Positions 21,913-31,442 of a stretch of DNA of 64,000 nucleotides are shown piece after piece. Source of the DNA: a virus; the IMG/VR virus record IMGVR_UViG_3300020536_000010, positions 1 through 64,000 of that record, one strand, 5' to 3'. Every line of letters begins with the position of its first letter. The first letter of the stretch is position 1. The notes under the pieces were generated by a model. That model saw only the letters and a program-made list of their open reading frames with translations. It did no database searches and was not told where the DNA came from. The position numbers were made by a program, and so were the translations under genes.

Positions 21913-22631
21913 TGGCTAAAGTTTTTGTATATACCTCTGGTCAGATGGCAAAAATAGACCAATTGCCACTGCATCGTGATTGGATGGACACTACGTTTGA
22001 TAGACATGCCTATCACTGTTTTCCAGTATCATTATCTAATAGGCTAGGTTGGGGAATTTCATTTCCAGAAGATATAACTTTTATTTGGGATGGCATAAAT
22101 GATTCAACTGGAGATCATGTTAAAATATTATCTGGTTCTAAATACGCTCATCCAAATCGTGGCAATAGAACGATTAGCTTTTACACAGATATCACATTTT
22201 TTGAAGAAAATGGTAAAAATATAACTCTTTTGACAATGCCAGTGCCAAATCAATTTATCAGGGGTGCTCAATGTATGACAACCCTATTGAGCACATCTGT
22301 GCTTGCTAGTGATCTGCCAATTGCCTGGATGATAACAGAACCAAATATAGAAATAACAATTCCAGCTAATACTCCAGTAGCAGCAGTTTTGCCAGTATCA
22401 TTAGCAGATATTCAATCACATGAGATAGAAGTTCGTAATGGCAGGCCACCATATGAAGACAATGAGTGGAATAATAAAATGCGTGATCGTGGTATTGTAA
22501 GTCAAGAAAAAAATTCAAGAGGGGAGTGGACACATTTTTATAGGGATGCTATTGATCACAATGGAGATCCTATTGGACATCACGAAGCAAAAAAGATAGT
22601 TATGAAGGTTACAAATAATGCCAAAAATTAA
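21912..22631 (+). CDS. Beta-barrel-like protein related to the next gene (239 aa)
   Basis: I do not recognise a firm family. The central segment (ITLLTMPVPNQFIRGAQ, then EITIPANTPVAAVLPVSL) aligns in layout with the 22618 protein (GYSVLYSQPFGR, then GVLPAGTAYAQMIPFKR). Both therefore look like one double-stranded beta-helix or cupin-like fold, but no HxD motif is evident. It is coupled to the oxygenase on each side by 1-nt and 14-nt overlaps. A role with the oxygenases, perhaps substrate binding, is inferred from position only. Confidence 0.55.
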   Translation: MAKVFVYTSGQMAKIDQLPLHRDWMDTTFDRHAYHCFPVSLSNRLGWGISFPEDITFIWDGINDSTGDHVKILSGSKYAHPNRGNRTISFYTDITFFEENGKNITLLTMPVPNQFIRGAQCMTTLLSTSVLASDLPIAWMITEPNIEITIPANTPVAAVLPVSLADIQSHEIEVRNGRPPYEDNEWNNKMRDRGIVSQEKNSRGEWTHFYRDAIDHNGDPIGHHEAKKIVMKVTNNAKN

Positions 22632-23343
22632 ATTTATAACAAATAGGCCATGGCTTTCTGAAAAAGACCCATCTGCCCCAGAACCAGTTTCTAAAAGTCT
22701 TCCAGATTGGTATAAAAATGCAGATAGATATGCAAAAATGTCTAATGGACAGCATTTGATTGGCCCAGATAAAGGAAAAATTCCAACATGGAAGGCATGT
22801 CCAGCCTTATACGATATATTTGTAACTGGGTATACTTATAAAACCCCATGCGATATTGAGTTTTATCTTAATGATAATGATGAAATTTCTGTAAGAGTTT
22901 CTAATCAAAAGTACCATGATTTTGTTCATTTAAGACCACCAATGCAGCAATTTGAGCATCCAAAAGGATATTATAAAAAGCATTTTGCCTGGTGGCCAGA
23001 CTGGGCGGTAGCAGTTCCAGATGGATATAGTGTATTATATTCTCAACCATTTGGAAGATATGATTTGCCATTTCTTACAACTAGCGGTATTGTAGATAAT
23101 GACAAGGTAAACTTGCCAGGAACTTTTCCATTTTTTATTCAAGAAGGATGGACTGGAGTCTTACCAGCAGGAACTGCATACGCACAAATGATTCCATTTA
23201 AAAGAGAAGACTGGGAATCAGAATATGAAATTAGTACATCTGAGACTATAATGAAAAAGAATTTTGAAAATGTCAAAAAATATAGGGTTCCAAATGGTGG
23301 AGTATACTTAAATGAGGTCTGGGAGAGAAGAAAATATGAATAG
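22618..23343 (+). CDS. Beta-barrel-like protein of the oxygenase operon (241 aa)
   Basis: Contains NRPWLSEKDP and KSLPDWYKN near the N-terminus, then PDGYSVLYSQPFGR, SGIVDNDKVNLPGTFPFF and LPAGTAYAQMIPFKRE. This motif order recurs in phage genomes beside 2OG oxygenases in my general recollection, but I give no family name. It overlaps the preceding gene by 14 nt. No signal peptide or membrane segment is present. It may be a partner or a divergent oxygenase without visible metal ligands. Confidence 0.6.
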   Translation: MPKIKFITNRPWLSEKDPSAPEPVSKSLPDWYKNADRYAKMSNGQHLIGPDKGKIPTWKACPALYDIFVTGYTYKTPCDIEFYLNDNDEISVRVSNQKYHDFVHLRPPMQQFEHPKGYYKKHFAWWPDWAVAVPDGYSVLYSQPFGRYDLPFLTTSGIVDNDKVNLPGTFPFFIQEGWTGVLPAGTAYAQMIPFKREDWESEYEISTSETIMKKNFENVKKYRVPNGGVYLNEVWERRKYE

Positions 23344-23358
23344 AAATAGGAGTTGTTT

Positions 23359-24027
23359 ATGGAAAATTTAGCAAATAATAGTGTGGTTGACAGAGTCTCT
23401 ATAACTCCGTCTGGATTTTTTGGATCTTCCTCAGAAAATATTGTAACATTAGAAGATTTTATGACTGAATATGAAATAACTAGATTAAATGATTTCATAA
23501 GGTCTAATGAAAATTGGGATATAACTGAAACTCACTATAATGAAAATGGAACGGTTATTTATGATTCTGGATATTGGGCTAATCGTGTAGCGACTTATCC
23601 AACAATTCAAAAAACAAACCCAGAAATACCTGAAATTATAGAAGGCATGGTTGCAAGATTAAAGATTGAAGTAGACAAGTTTTTTGGTGTAGATGCTTTG
23701 CCAACTAGCCCAGCCATGGTTAGATGGCTTCCTGGCCAATTTCAAATGCCGCATGCAGATAAAGAATTGCACACTGGTCCAGACGCTGGAAAGCCCAATG
23801 ATTTTCCATACTATGACATTGCTGGACTTTTTTATGTTAATGATGACTATGAGGGGGGAGAGCTATACTTTCCAAACCAAGGAATTCAGTTTAAACCTAA
23901 AAGGGGAGCTGCCTACTTCTTCCCAGGAGATATGAACTATATACATGGTGTAACAGAGATAAAGTCTGGAATCAGGTATACAGTTCCATTCTTTTGGACG
24001 ATACTATCTCATAAGGGCAATTCTTAG
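23359..24027 (+). CDS. 2OG-Fe(II) oxygenase (222 aa)
   Basis: Ligands H132-x-D134 (MPHAD), H196 (YIHGV) and R206 (GIRYTVP). The frame LFYVNDDYEGGELYFPNQGIQFKPKRG is intact. The ATG at 23359 has AGGAG 6 nt upstream and is preferred to a TTG two codons before. The N-terminal 110 residues include DFMTEYEITRLNDFI, an alpha-helical cap common in prolyl-hydroxylase-like enzymes. Substrate unknown. Confidence 0.88.
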   Translation: MENLANNSVVDRVSITPSGFFGSSSENIVTLEDFMTEYEITRLNDFIRSNENWDITETHYNENGTVIYDSGYWANRVATYPTIQKTNPEIPEIIEGMVARLKIEVDKFFGVDALPTSPAMVRWLPGQFQMPHADKELHTGPDAGKPNDFPYYDIAGLFYVNDDYEGGELYFPNQGIQFKPKRGAAYFFPGDMNYIHGVTEIKSGIRYTVPFFWTILSHKGNS

Positions 24028-24031
24028 GCTA

Positions 24032-24059
24032 TGGTATAATCTTAATTGGAGAGTGGTTT
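24032..24059 (+). promoter_or_regulatory. Internal promoter of the oxygenase operon
   Basis: Extended -10 TGGTATAAT (24032-24040), then a leader with GGAGAG before the ATG at 24060. It would let the last four oxygenases and the dehydrogenase be expressed separately. Confidence 0.6.
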
Positions 24060-24818
24060 ATGGCAAATTTAAACAATATGAATAGGTTAACTGACGACAT
24101 TGTTATCTATGAAAATTTTATATCATCAGAAGAGTGTTCTAAAATTATTAAGCTTTTAGATAAGGTGGCAGAAAAAGGCACTATGACTTGGATGCCAATA
24201 TCTTTTTATGAGTCGTATTCTTCAGTTTTGCCACAAGACGATGATCCAGAAATTGAAGAAGAGGGGTTGCCAGGCAATATATTTTCTAGCATTAAAGATG
24301 GGTTTATTCAGGCTGTGGCATCCGTACATAGCATAGATCCAAAAACTGTTGTGCAAATTGGGTATCACACTCAAAAGTGGGAGCCAGGGGCATATGCAAG
24401 AATACACTCAGACAATACAGATGAACATGGAAATACTGGCCCATTTGCAAGAAGTAGATATGCCGCATTTCTTTATTTAAACGATGATTTTTCTGGAGGA
24501 CTATTAAAATTTCCAAAGCAAAATATAGAGATTTCTCCAAAAGTGGGAATGTTGGCTGCTTTTGACGGGGGCTTTAACAATATGCACGAAGTTACACTAA
24601 TTGAGTCTGGAATCAGATATACAATAGGATCTTTTTGGGATGACCGTGAGGAAGATGCATATCCACAAGAAGTTAGAGATGCCTGGGCAGATGAAATGAA
24701 ACAGATTAGAGAAAAGCAAGAAATCGAAAGAAAAGAATGGCAAGATTTGCTTAAAGACGGGTATAAAATAGATATGGATGGCAATAAATATAAGGTGGGG
24801 CAAGACGACAATGATTAA
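24060..24818 (+). CDS. 2OG-Fe(II) oxygenase with charged C-terminal extension (252 aa)
   Basis: Ligands H116-x-D118 (RIHSD), H176 (NMHEV) and R186 (GIRYTIG). After the catalytic domain a charged helical tail (about 193-240, rich in Glu, Lys and Gln) is unique among the paralogues and could be a coiled-coil contact. The N-terminal DDIVIYENFISSEECSKII is a typical entry helix of the family. It overlaps the next gene by 8 nt. Confidence 0.87.
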   Translation: MANLNNMNRLTDDIVIYENFISSEECSKIIKLLDKVAEKGTMTWMPISFYESYSSVLPQDDDPEIEEEGLPGNIFSSIKDGFIQAVASVHSIDPKTVVQIGYHTQKWEPGAYARIHSDNTDEHGNTGPFARSRYAAFLYLNDDFSGGLLKFPKQNIEISPKVGMLAAFDGGFNNMHEVTLIESGIRYTIGSFWDDREEDAYPQEVRDAWADEMKQIREKQEIERKEWQDLLKDGYKIDMDGNKYKVGQDDND

Positions 24819-25470
24819 TCAGCTAAAAGAAATTTTAAAGAAAAATAATATATCATTTGAAGAAATTACGGATGAGCTAGTATCTATTGAAAATTTTTTA
24901 ACAGATAATGACTTAGAGTTTCTTTTTAATCAAATAAATTCCGCTTCACAGGAAGATTGGGAAGTGGAATATTTAGCTAACCTAAAAAGCTTTTGTTTAG
25001 AAAAATTTGGTAGAGATGATGTAGAAAATCTTGTGGCTGAAGGAAAGTTTGAAATAACACAAAATTGGTCTGACAAAAATCTAAATGTAAGTGAACACCC
25101 AGAATATCGTATTTTTTATAAAAGGCTTGCCTCTCTTGTAACAGAAGCAGACGAAACACTGATGCTTAGTGGTCTTGCTACAATACAAAGAATGCAGCCA
25201 GGGGTAGAGCTAAAATCACATACAGATCAGCATACAGATCCATCAATACGTTATGCTGCAATTATTTATATTAATGATGATTATGAAAATGGTGAGCTGT
25301 TCTTTAGAAATCTTGGAATAAAGCTTAAGCCAAAACCAAAAACTCTTCTTATTTTTCCAGGAAATGAGCAATATGAGCACGGGGTTGACTTTGTTTCAGA
25401 AGGTCCAATAAGATATGTCTTAGTCGGATTTATTAAGGAAAAGGGTTTTTACGAAAGGAATAAATTCTAA
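24811..25470 (+). CDS. 2OG-Fe(II) oxygenase (219 aa)
   Basis: Ligands H137-x-D139 (KSHTD), H190 (YEHGV) and R201 (PIRYVLVGF). The core reads YINDDYENGELFF, with Asn for the usual first Gly of GGE. The start at 24811 overlaps the previous gene; no strong Shine-Dalgarno is seen, so coupling is likely. Its N-terminal 110 residues are more acidic and helical than in the neighbours. Confidence 0.87.
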   Translation: MINQLKEILKKNNISFEEITDELVSIENFLTDNDLEFLFNQINSASQEDWEVEYLANLKSFCLEKFGRDDVENLVAEGKFEITQNWSDKNLNVSEHPEYRIFYKRLASLVTEADETLMLSGLATIQRMQPGVELKSHTDQHTDPSIRYAAIIYINDDYENGELFFRNLGIKLKPKPKTLLIFPGNEQYEHGVDFVSEGPIRYVLVGFIKEKGFYERNKF

Positions 25471-25471
25471 A

Positions 25472-26176
25472 ATGAAAAAAAATATTTTAAATGATATGGT
25501 TTATTATTATGAGGATGCCGTTTTAAACTTTGACAAAGTTATGGAAACGATTAAAGAGCTAGACATAATTGGCCCATCCGATGCCGTTCCTTTATGGCAA
25601 GACTGGACTTCATCAAATGATAAAACATTTATATATGGACAAACCCAAACATTTGATATTAATCAAATTAATAAAATGGATGAGCCATATAAGAGTAAAT
25701 TAGCATTTATATATAACAACATCATGGAATCGTTCTACGAAGTCTCAAAAGATTATGCAAATTCTATAGGAGATTTAGATGAGCCAAGACTTTTCCCAGT
25801 ATTTAATATTAAAAAGTATAATACTGGTTCTGCAATGGGTGCACACTATGACCAATTAGATGGGGATAAAACATTGCGGTATTCTTTGGTGATGTATCTT
25901 AATGATGATTGTGATGGTGGAGAAATTTCATTTAAGCTATCTGAATATGAAGATCACAATAAAGTTGCAAGTCCAGACTTAGATTATGCTGTTGCTGTAG
26001 AAAAAAATCAAATAGATTTTGGGGTAAAGCCAAGTGCTGGAAGTATTATAATTTTCCCATCTTCTGCACCATATTATCATATTGCTCACACAGTAAAATC
26101 TGGTTTTAAATATATGGTTCCAAGTCACTGGATTCATAATGATATGAGTATGAGAGATGGCAGAAACAGCATATAA
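25472..26176 (+). CDS. 2OG-Fe(II) oxygenase (234 aa)
   Basis: Ligands H125-x-D127 (GAHYD), H203 (YYHIA) and K213 (GFKYMVP). A 40-residue insertion (about 155-190) stands between the GGEISF strand and the final PSAG-IIIFPS segment, longer than in the neighbours. It starts 2 nt after the previous stop and overlaps the next gene by 20 nt. Function within the operon unknown. Confidence 0.86.
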   Translation: MKKNILNDMVYYYEDAVLNFDKVMETIKELDIIGPSDAVPLWQDWTSSNDKTFIYGQTQTFDINQINKMDEPYKSKLAFIYNNIMESFYEVSKDYANSIGDLDEPRLFPVFNIKKYNTGSAMGAHYDQLDGDKTLRYSLVMYLNDDCDGGEISFKLSEYEDHNKVASPDLDYAVAVEKNQIDFGVKPSAGSIIIFPSSAPYYHIAHTVKSGFKYMVPSHWIHNDMSMRDGRNSI

Positions 26177-27017
26177 TTTTGATATTGAAAAAATACAAGA
26201 TACGGTATGGGTTTTTAAAAAAGCAATTAAAAATCCAGAATCTTTTATAAAATATTTTGAAGAAAATAAAAAATGGAAAGATTGGTATACTCTTGGTAGG
26301 TCAGCCAATGGCACTCTTTTTTCAACAAGTTTTGATACATTTCCAACAGAAGAAGAGTGGAAAAGGAAAAAGCATGAATCACCACATAATGACTTTAAAA
26401 GCCCAGGCTATTATGAAAATAAAATTAATGATTTATTTTATAATACCACAAGGCTATATGTTGAAGAAAACAATTTAGTATTTGATAACTGGATTTATAA
26501 TGGTTGGGGTATAGCAAAGTATATCCCAGATCCACAGGATAATACAGAATATGCTATGTTTCATCATACAGACTTTCAAAGAGAATTGGCCTATAATCCT
26601 GGATCTAAGTTTGCCATTACTGTTGTTTTTTATCTTAATGACAACTATGATGGCGGAGACGTAATGTTTAGGTTTTTAGATGATAATGATATGTCAATAA
26701 TTAAAGAAGACTATTCTTATAAGCCACAGGCTGGAGATATTGTTGTTTTTATGTCTGGCCATCCACATTATCATGGAGTAAAAAAAGTCAGCAATGGCGA
26801 AAAATATATTATAAGAGCATATTGGAAATATGACTATCTTGGACATCCACTTTGGTTAAAATTGCAAGAAAAATATGGAGAAGATGTTTGGAGACAATTA
26901 GAAAAAGAGCGATTAAGATTTAGTAGAAATACAGATAATATAAAAATGATTAATAATGTTCAGTTTTGGATAGAGTTCGAAGAATATTATAAAAAAGAAC
27001 TGGGATCTTTGGATTAA
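26157..27017 (+). CDS. 2OG-Fe(II) oxygenase (286 aa)
   Basis: The longest of the set. Ligands H137-x-D139 (HHTDF), H206 (HYHGV) and K216 (GEKYIIRAYW). The N-terminal 110 residues carry a lysine- and tryptophan-rich helical domain, and the C-terminal 60 residues (WLKLQEKYGEDVWRQL) add a further helical piece. It overlaps the previous gene by 20 nt and the dehydrogenase by 1 nt (TAATG). Confidence 0.86.
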   Translation: MAETAYNFDIEKIQDTVWVFKKAIKNPESFIKYFEENKKWKDWYTLGRSANGTLFSTSFDTFPTEEEWKRKKHESPHNDFKSPGYYENKINDLFYNTTRLYVEENNLVFDNWIYNGWGIAKYIPDPQDNTEYAMFHHTDFQRELAYNPGSKFAITVVFYLNDNYDGGDVMFRFLDDNDMSIIKEDYSYKPQAGDIVVFMSGHPHYHGVKKVSNGEKYIIRAYWKYDYLGHPLWLKLQEKYGEDVWRQLEKERLRFSRNTDNIKMINNVQFWIEFEEYYKKELGSLD

Positions 27018-27685
27018 TGAAAACAGCAATAGTTACTGGTGCAAGCAAAGGCGTAGGTTATGCGACTGTAAAGCTTTTATCGGAAAATGGATATAGGGTT
27101 ATAGCTGTTTCAAGAGACCTATCCAAGATTTCTAATCTGGAATCTGGCAATGTTGAAATATACAAATTAGACATAACAAGAAAAGACGAAATACTGGCAT
27201 TTGCTGAGAAGTATAAAAATATTTCTCTAGATCTTCTTGTTAACAATGCAGGTGGTGGTTCTGGACCAACCAAAATTATTAATGAAACAATGGAAAATTT
27301 TAGAATAGCATATGATATTAATGTTGCTGGGCCAATGTATTTATCCCAACTTTTTGTTCCCTGCCTTCAAAAATCAGAGTCTCCAACAATAATCTTTGTG
27401 ACATCTTTGTCTGGCAAGATTCCATATAGGAATGGCGGTAATTATACTAACGCAAAAAGAGGAGAAATGGCATTAGTTGATACAATGAGGATGGAGTTTC
27501 CAGAATATGGGATTAAGATTACAGAAATATGTCCTGGCACCATAGATACCCAAATTGAGAAAAAGAATCATGCCTTAACTGCAGAAGATATGGCAGAGGC
27601 TATTCGCTGGGTAGCCTCATTGCCAAAACATTTTAATGTAAATCATCTAGAAGTTAGCCATATTTTAAATAGTAAGTATATGTAG
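27017..27685 (+). CDS. Short-chain dehydrogenase/reductase (SDR)
   Basis: 222 residues of the classical NAD(P)-dependent SDR fold: TGASKGVG (7-14) binds the cofactor, NNAG is at 76-79, a catalytic Ser lies near 130-132, and Y143-x3-K147 (YTNAK) completes the active site. SRD at 32-34 after the second strand may favour NADP, though this is inference. It closes the oxygenase operon by a TAATG junction, so it may oxidise or reduce the product of one of the hydroxylases. Slightly shorter than the usual 250 aa, mainly at the C-terminus. Confidence 0.88.
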   Translation: MKTAIVTGASKGVGYATVKLLSENGYRVIAVSRDLSKISNLESGNVEIYKLDITRKDEILAFAEKYKNISLDLLVNNAGGGSGPTKIINETMENFRIAYDINVAGPMYLSQLFVPCLQKSESPTIIFVTSLSGKIPYRNGGNYTNAKRGEMALVDTMRMEFPEYGIKITEICPGTIDTQIEKKNHALTAEDMAEAIRWVASLPKHFNVNHLEVSHILNSKYM

Positions 27686-27693
27686 GCTACTTG

Positions 27694-27716
27694 TGGTAAA
27701 CTATAGGTGGTGATTT
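27694..27716 (+). promoter_or_regulatory. Promoter and leader of the large tail gene
   Basis: TGGTAAACT (27694-27702) resembles an extended -10, and GGTGGTG lies ahead of the ATG at 27717. Confidence 0.4.
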
Positions 27717-30700
27717 ATGTCTACTCCATCTAGTTTGTATGCCGAAAAAATTTTTTCTGAGCATCCAATAGCGTTCTGGCCCCTTGACGACAAGGCAGAT
27801 TATGTGTCGCTTATATCCGAAACAAATAGAGATTTGCGTTTATGGGATACAGACAACGGAACTGTCGAAAACATTACTTCTATATTAGACGAACCATTTT
27901 CAGATAGTTTTGTGTCTAGAGTTTCGGCATCATCAGCAACTGGAGATAATTTTTTTGTTTCTGCAGTTAGCCCAAATTTAATAAATTTTAATGTTTTAAA
28001 TGAAGATCTTTCTACTTTTGCTATAGGTGCATTTGTTTATACTAGCAGCTCTTATATTTCTGGATTTGAAATTGGATATCAATATTTTGATGAATCTAGC
28101 GGAGAGTTGGTAGAAAAAACAAAATTTTATTCAACTGAAATAGTTAATAATTGGATTTTTATTTCAGAAACATTCAATATGCCAACAGACAATGTTTCAG
28201 CTAGGCTAGTAATTAAGGCTAAATTTTTTAATGGCGATAGTCTTTCAAACTATAAATTTTTAGTTAATGGTATATCTTTTGGACAATGGTCTGAAGAGTT
28301 CAATGCCTCATCTTTAGGAATTACTCCAGTAGAATTGCCATCAAACATATTCAATGCTGAAAATATTTTTGGAATTGAGGCAAAAGCCTATGGGTTGCAG
28401 GACCTTGACGGCTATTATTTAGTTAGAAAAAATGCATTATCTGCTAAAAATTCTGGAATCCCCATGGTTTTTGGGGCCTCAAATAGTACTATAATTCAAC
28501 AAAGTGGTGGAGCAATTCCATCATTAATAATTCCTGGTCAAGGATTTTTAAATAATTCTGGCAAATATAAGGATTACACTTTTGAGTTTTGGACTAGAAT
28601 TAATTGTAACTCAGTAGTAGAAAAAAGAATTTTTGGAAATATACGTGGAACAGATGGAGTTTATGTTCAGGGATCAACAATAATACTAAAGGTTGGAGAT
28701 TACCTAATTAGGCACTATGTTGGAGAATGGTATAGGCCAATGCTAATTCAGATTAGGTATTCTACATCTTCGATTAGTTTATTTATTAATGGAGAACAGG
28801 TAGGTGAAACACTTATAAATGTTGATAATGTAGATTTCCCAGAAAAAAACCAAACAGCAGGAAGCATCATTTTAGATAATGATTGGCTAGGATTTTGGTC
28901 ATATGACGATGTGGCCCCAATCGAGATTGATGGCATAGCTATTTATGGATATAGGGTTCCACTTCAGGTAGCTAAAAGAAGATTTGTTTATGGCCAAGGG
29001 GTTGAGTTTCCAGAAAATATTAATAATGCTTATAGTGGAAGTTCCGTCTTTATTGACTATCCATTTTCTAAGTATGCCAAAAACTATCAATATCCATCAT
29101 TAGGGAAGTGGGTTCAGGGTGCCTATGACAACTTGGCTATTAATGGAAATGCGATTGAATTTCCACAATACTCTGCCCCAGAAGCGAAGTTTAGCAATAA
29201 AACAAGCTCTGAGTGGATTATAGATTTGGAAAATGCACAAAATGAAATTAATGATAACTTTATTAAGTTTAGGCCAAATAGTAGTTGGGATTCAACCAAT
29301 GGCCAGCTATTTTTTGAAAATTTTAATTTAGCTAATGAGCAGCTAAAAGCTTTTTATATTATTTGTAAAGAGATTTCAACGCCAACTACAGAACAAACGC
29401 TGATTGCAATTGAGAATAGGGCAACTGGAAATGTTTTCGAAATAACCCTAGACAGTGATAGCATTAACTATAAGTTGTGGGAAAATGGAAACTATTCATT
29501 ATTATTATCAAAATCTAGACAATACTTAAATGGTGTTGGGGAAAAAGCAGTTATTGGAATAGATCTCCAAAAATTCTCCAGCTACTACGGTGAAAAGATC
29601 GCAGACTTTTTTGGAAAACTAACCACAATGTCTATTTACGTTGGCTCAACTAAAAATTTATCAAATACATTTTTAGGTAATATATATGAAATTGGTTTTT
29701 GTTCATTAAAGAATTTATCTAAAATTTCTTCTATTTTTGCTGCCGATGGCCTAAGCTTTGCTGACACATTCATTGACGGCTCTGAGCTATATACAAATAC
29801 GGCAGATGCTGGAGAAGACGTTCAAGAGTCTGCTATTTTTCAATTCTTATATGACGGTGGAACTCTTGGCCAATACTCATATTCTATTTTAGAAAATCAC
29901 ATACCTAGCTACGGAGTAATTGCAGGAGAAGATTTATCTGGATTTGGGATATTGGTTGAGGCAGACTCATCTTGGCAAGATCAAATCCCTCTATCATTTT
30001 TTGCTAAAGAAACTACTGATTCACGTGGAGACTCAAGGCTTGATCTAGATTTTATCCAATTTAATATTAATTATCCAGCACCATCTATTTTTGTTCAGGA
30101 AACAGAAGAGGGTTCGTGGACATATGCAGAGCTACAGTCTGAATATGCCAATCCAATACAAAGAACCTATGATTCTTTAGATAATCAGCTTTTTACTGGT
30201 TTTCAAAATTATGAAGATTTAAAAAATAAATCTGTAAGCACCTATAAATACGACACCCTAAATTCTATAGTAAAAACATACATAACATTTCAATTGCTTG
30301 AAAATGGGGCTAATAGATCACTATCTACATTTACAAATACAGAGCTTGCACCTAAAAATGGAATTGTTGTACCTGGGTCAAACTGGATAAACACAAAGTA
30401 TGAGGTTGTTGATAATATGATAATTTATCCACCCCAGTCAATTTCCTTTAATAATCTTGCTATTGTTACTCATATTGAAATATCTTCTAGAAATATTAAA
30501 AATACTCCAATTTCTATTAAGTCCCTAGAGTATGCATCCATGGCACTTTCTGACACCATGCCAACATCCATTGGGACTAGATTTGGTAATGACATTTATC
30601 CATATAGAAAAGAAGGGTTCTATCTTACATATAAAAAACAAAATCCATTCTCTATTTATAAGGGAAGCACTCCCTATTTATATTTAACTAGAAATAGTGG

Positions 30701-31421
30701 AATAACCATAAGGGGCGGATATGACCCATTGATAAATAGGGGTATTTCCATACCACTAAATAATTCAAAATCAGATAATTTTAAAGTTATAGCAATGCAA
30801 ATGGCATTAAGGTTTGACGAAGACTTTTTTCCATATGGGGCAATGCAGCTTTTCGAGATTCAGAGTAAAAACTCTTACATTCGTGTATATGCTGCTGCAA
30901 GTGATCCATCTGGAAAACGTGCAAAACTATACGCTATTAATTCTAGGGGAGAGTTAGAAAATGGAATAGCGTTTTACCTAAATGGAAAAATTGTAAAGGA
31001 TCCAGTTTTAACCATAAAGGAGTGGGCAATGCTTGGTATAAGATTTGCAAATATTCAAGAATTTTCTAATTTTGCTGGGGCACTTAGGCTAACCGCACCA
31101 CTGACATATAATAATATTTCTTATTACAAATCAACTAATCTTCAAGAGGTTCAAAATGAGATTACAAGGCCTTGGTTTAAGGTTAAAAACCTTGGCTCAT
31201 TAACTCTAGATTGGGGCTTCTGGCCATCATATCTTTGGGATGGCGTTTTGTTTATAGCAAAAACTAGCTATTATGGAGTAGACCCATCAGACATATATAA
31301 GATATATACAGGAACAAATAAAATAATTATTGATGATGAAATAGAGTCTGTGTTTGGAGATTACCAATATTCAGTCAAAGAAAACATAGAGTGGCGTTCT
31401 CAGGTATACCAGGCAGTATAA
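27717..31421 (+). CDS. Large minor tail protein (1234 aa)
   Basis: Starts with SLYAEKIFSEHPIAFWPLDD, a common N-terminus of phage proteins with concanavalin/LamG-like jelly-roll domains. Segments such as YTFEFWTRINCNS, SLFINGEQVGE and DWLGFWSYDDVAPIEIDGIAIY repeat the LamG strand pattern (FEFW, FING, DEIAIY), and at least two such domains can be traced (about 250-420 and 980-1200). No peptidase or glycosidase motif is seen. Glycan binding at the tail tip is likely. It lies just upstream of the portal region, unusual because most tail proteins follow the tape measure. Confidence 0.7.
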   Translation: MSTPSSLYAEKIFSEHPIAFWPLDDKADYVSLISETNRDLRLWDTDNGTVENITSILDEPFSDSFVSRVSASSATGDNFFVSAVSPNLINFNVLNEDLSTFAIGAFVYTSSSYISGFEIGYQYFDESSGELVEKTKFYSTEIVNNWIFISETFNMPTDNVSARLVIKAKFFNGDSLSNYKFLVNGISFGQWSEEFNASSLGITPVELPSNIFNAENIFGIEAKAYGLQDLDGYYLVRKNALSAKNSGIPMVFGASNSTIIQQSGGAIPSLIIPGQGFLNNSGKYKDYTFEFWTRINCNSVVEKRIFGNIRGTDGVYVQGSTIILKVGDYLIRHYVGEWYRPMLIQIRYSTSSISLFINGEQVGETLINVDNVDFPEKNQTAGSIILDNDWLGFWSYDDVAPIEIDGIAIYGYRVPLQVAKRRFVYGQGVEFPENINNAYSGSSVFIDYPFSKYAKNYQYPSLGKWVQGAYDNLAINGNAIEFPQYSAPEAKFSNKTSSEWIIDLENAQNEINDNFIKFRPNSSWDSTNGQLFFENFNLANEQLKAFYIICKEISTPTTEQTLIAIENRATGNVFEITLDSDSINYKLWENGNYSLLLSKSRQYLNGVGEKAVIGIDLQKFSSYYGEKIADFFGKLTTMSIYVGSTKNLSNTFLGNIYEIGFCSLKNLSKISSIFAADGLSFADTFIDGSELYTNTADAGEDVQESAIFQFLYDGGTLGQYSYSILENHIPSYGVIAGEDLSGFGILVEADSSWQDQIPLSFFAKETTDSRGDSRLDLDFIQFNINYPAPSIFVQETEEGSWTYAELQSEYANPIQRTYDSLDNQLFTGFQNYEDLKNKSVSTYKYDTLNSIVKTYITFQLLENGANRSLSTFTNTELAPKNGIVVPGSNWINTKYEVVDNMIIYPPQSISFNNLAIVTHIEISSRNIKNTPISIKSLEYASMALSDTMPTSIGTRFGNDIYPYRKEGFYLTYKKQNPFSIYKGSTPYLYLTRNSGITIRGGYDPLINRGISIPLNNSKSDNFKVIAMQMALRFDEDFFPYGAMQLFEIQSKNSYIRVYAAASDPSGKRAKLYAINSRGELENGIAFYLNGKIVKDPVLTIKEWAMLGIRFANIQEFSNFAGALRLTAPLTYNNISYYKSTNLQEVQNEITRPWFKVKNLGSLTLDWGFWPSYLWDGVLFIAKTSYYGVDPSDIYKIYTGTNKIIIDDEIESVFGDYQYSVKENIEWRSQVYQAV

Positions 31422-31424
31422 TAT

Positions 31425-31442
31425 GGTATACTTATGGTTATG
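31425..31442 (+). promoter_or_regulatory. Promoter at the head of the packaging/capsid unit
   Basis: TGGTATACT (31424-31432) lies 7 nt before an ATG at 31440 and 1 nt before another at 31434. A second TATAAT (31417-31422) overlaps the previous stop. Confidence 0.5.
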
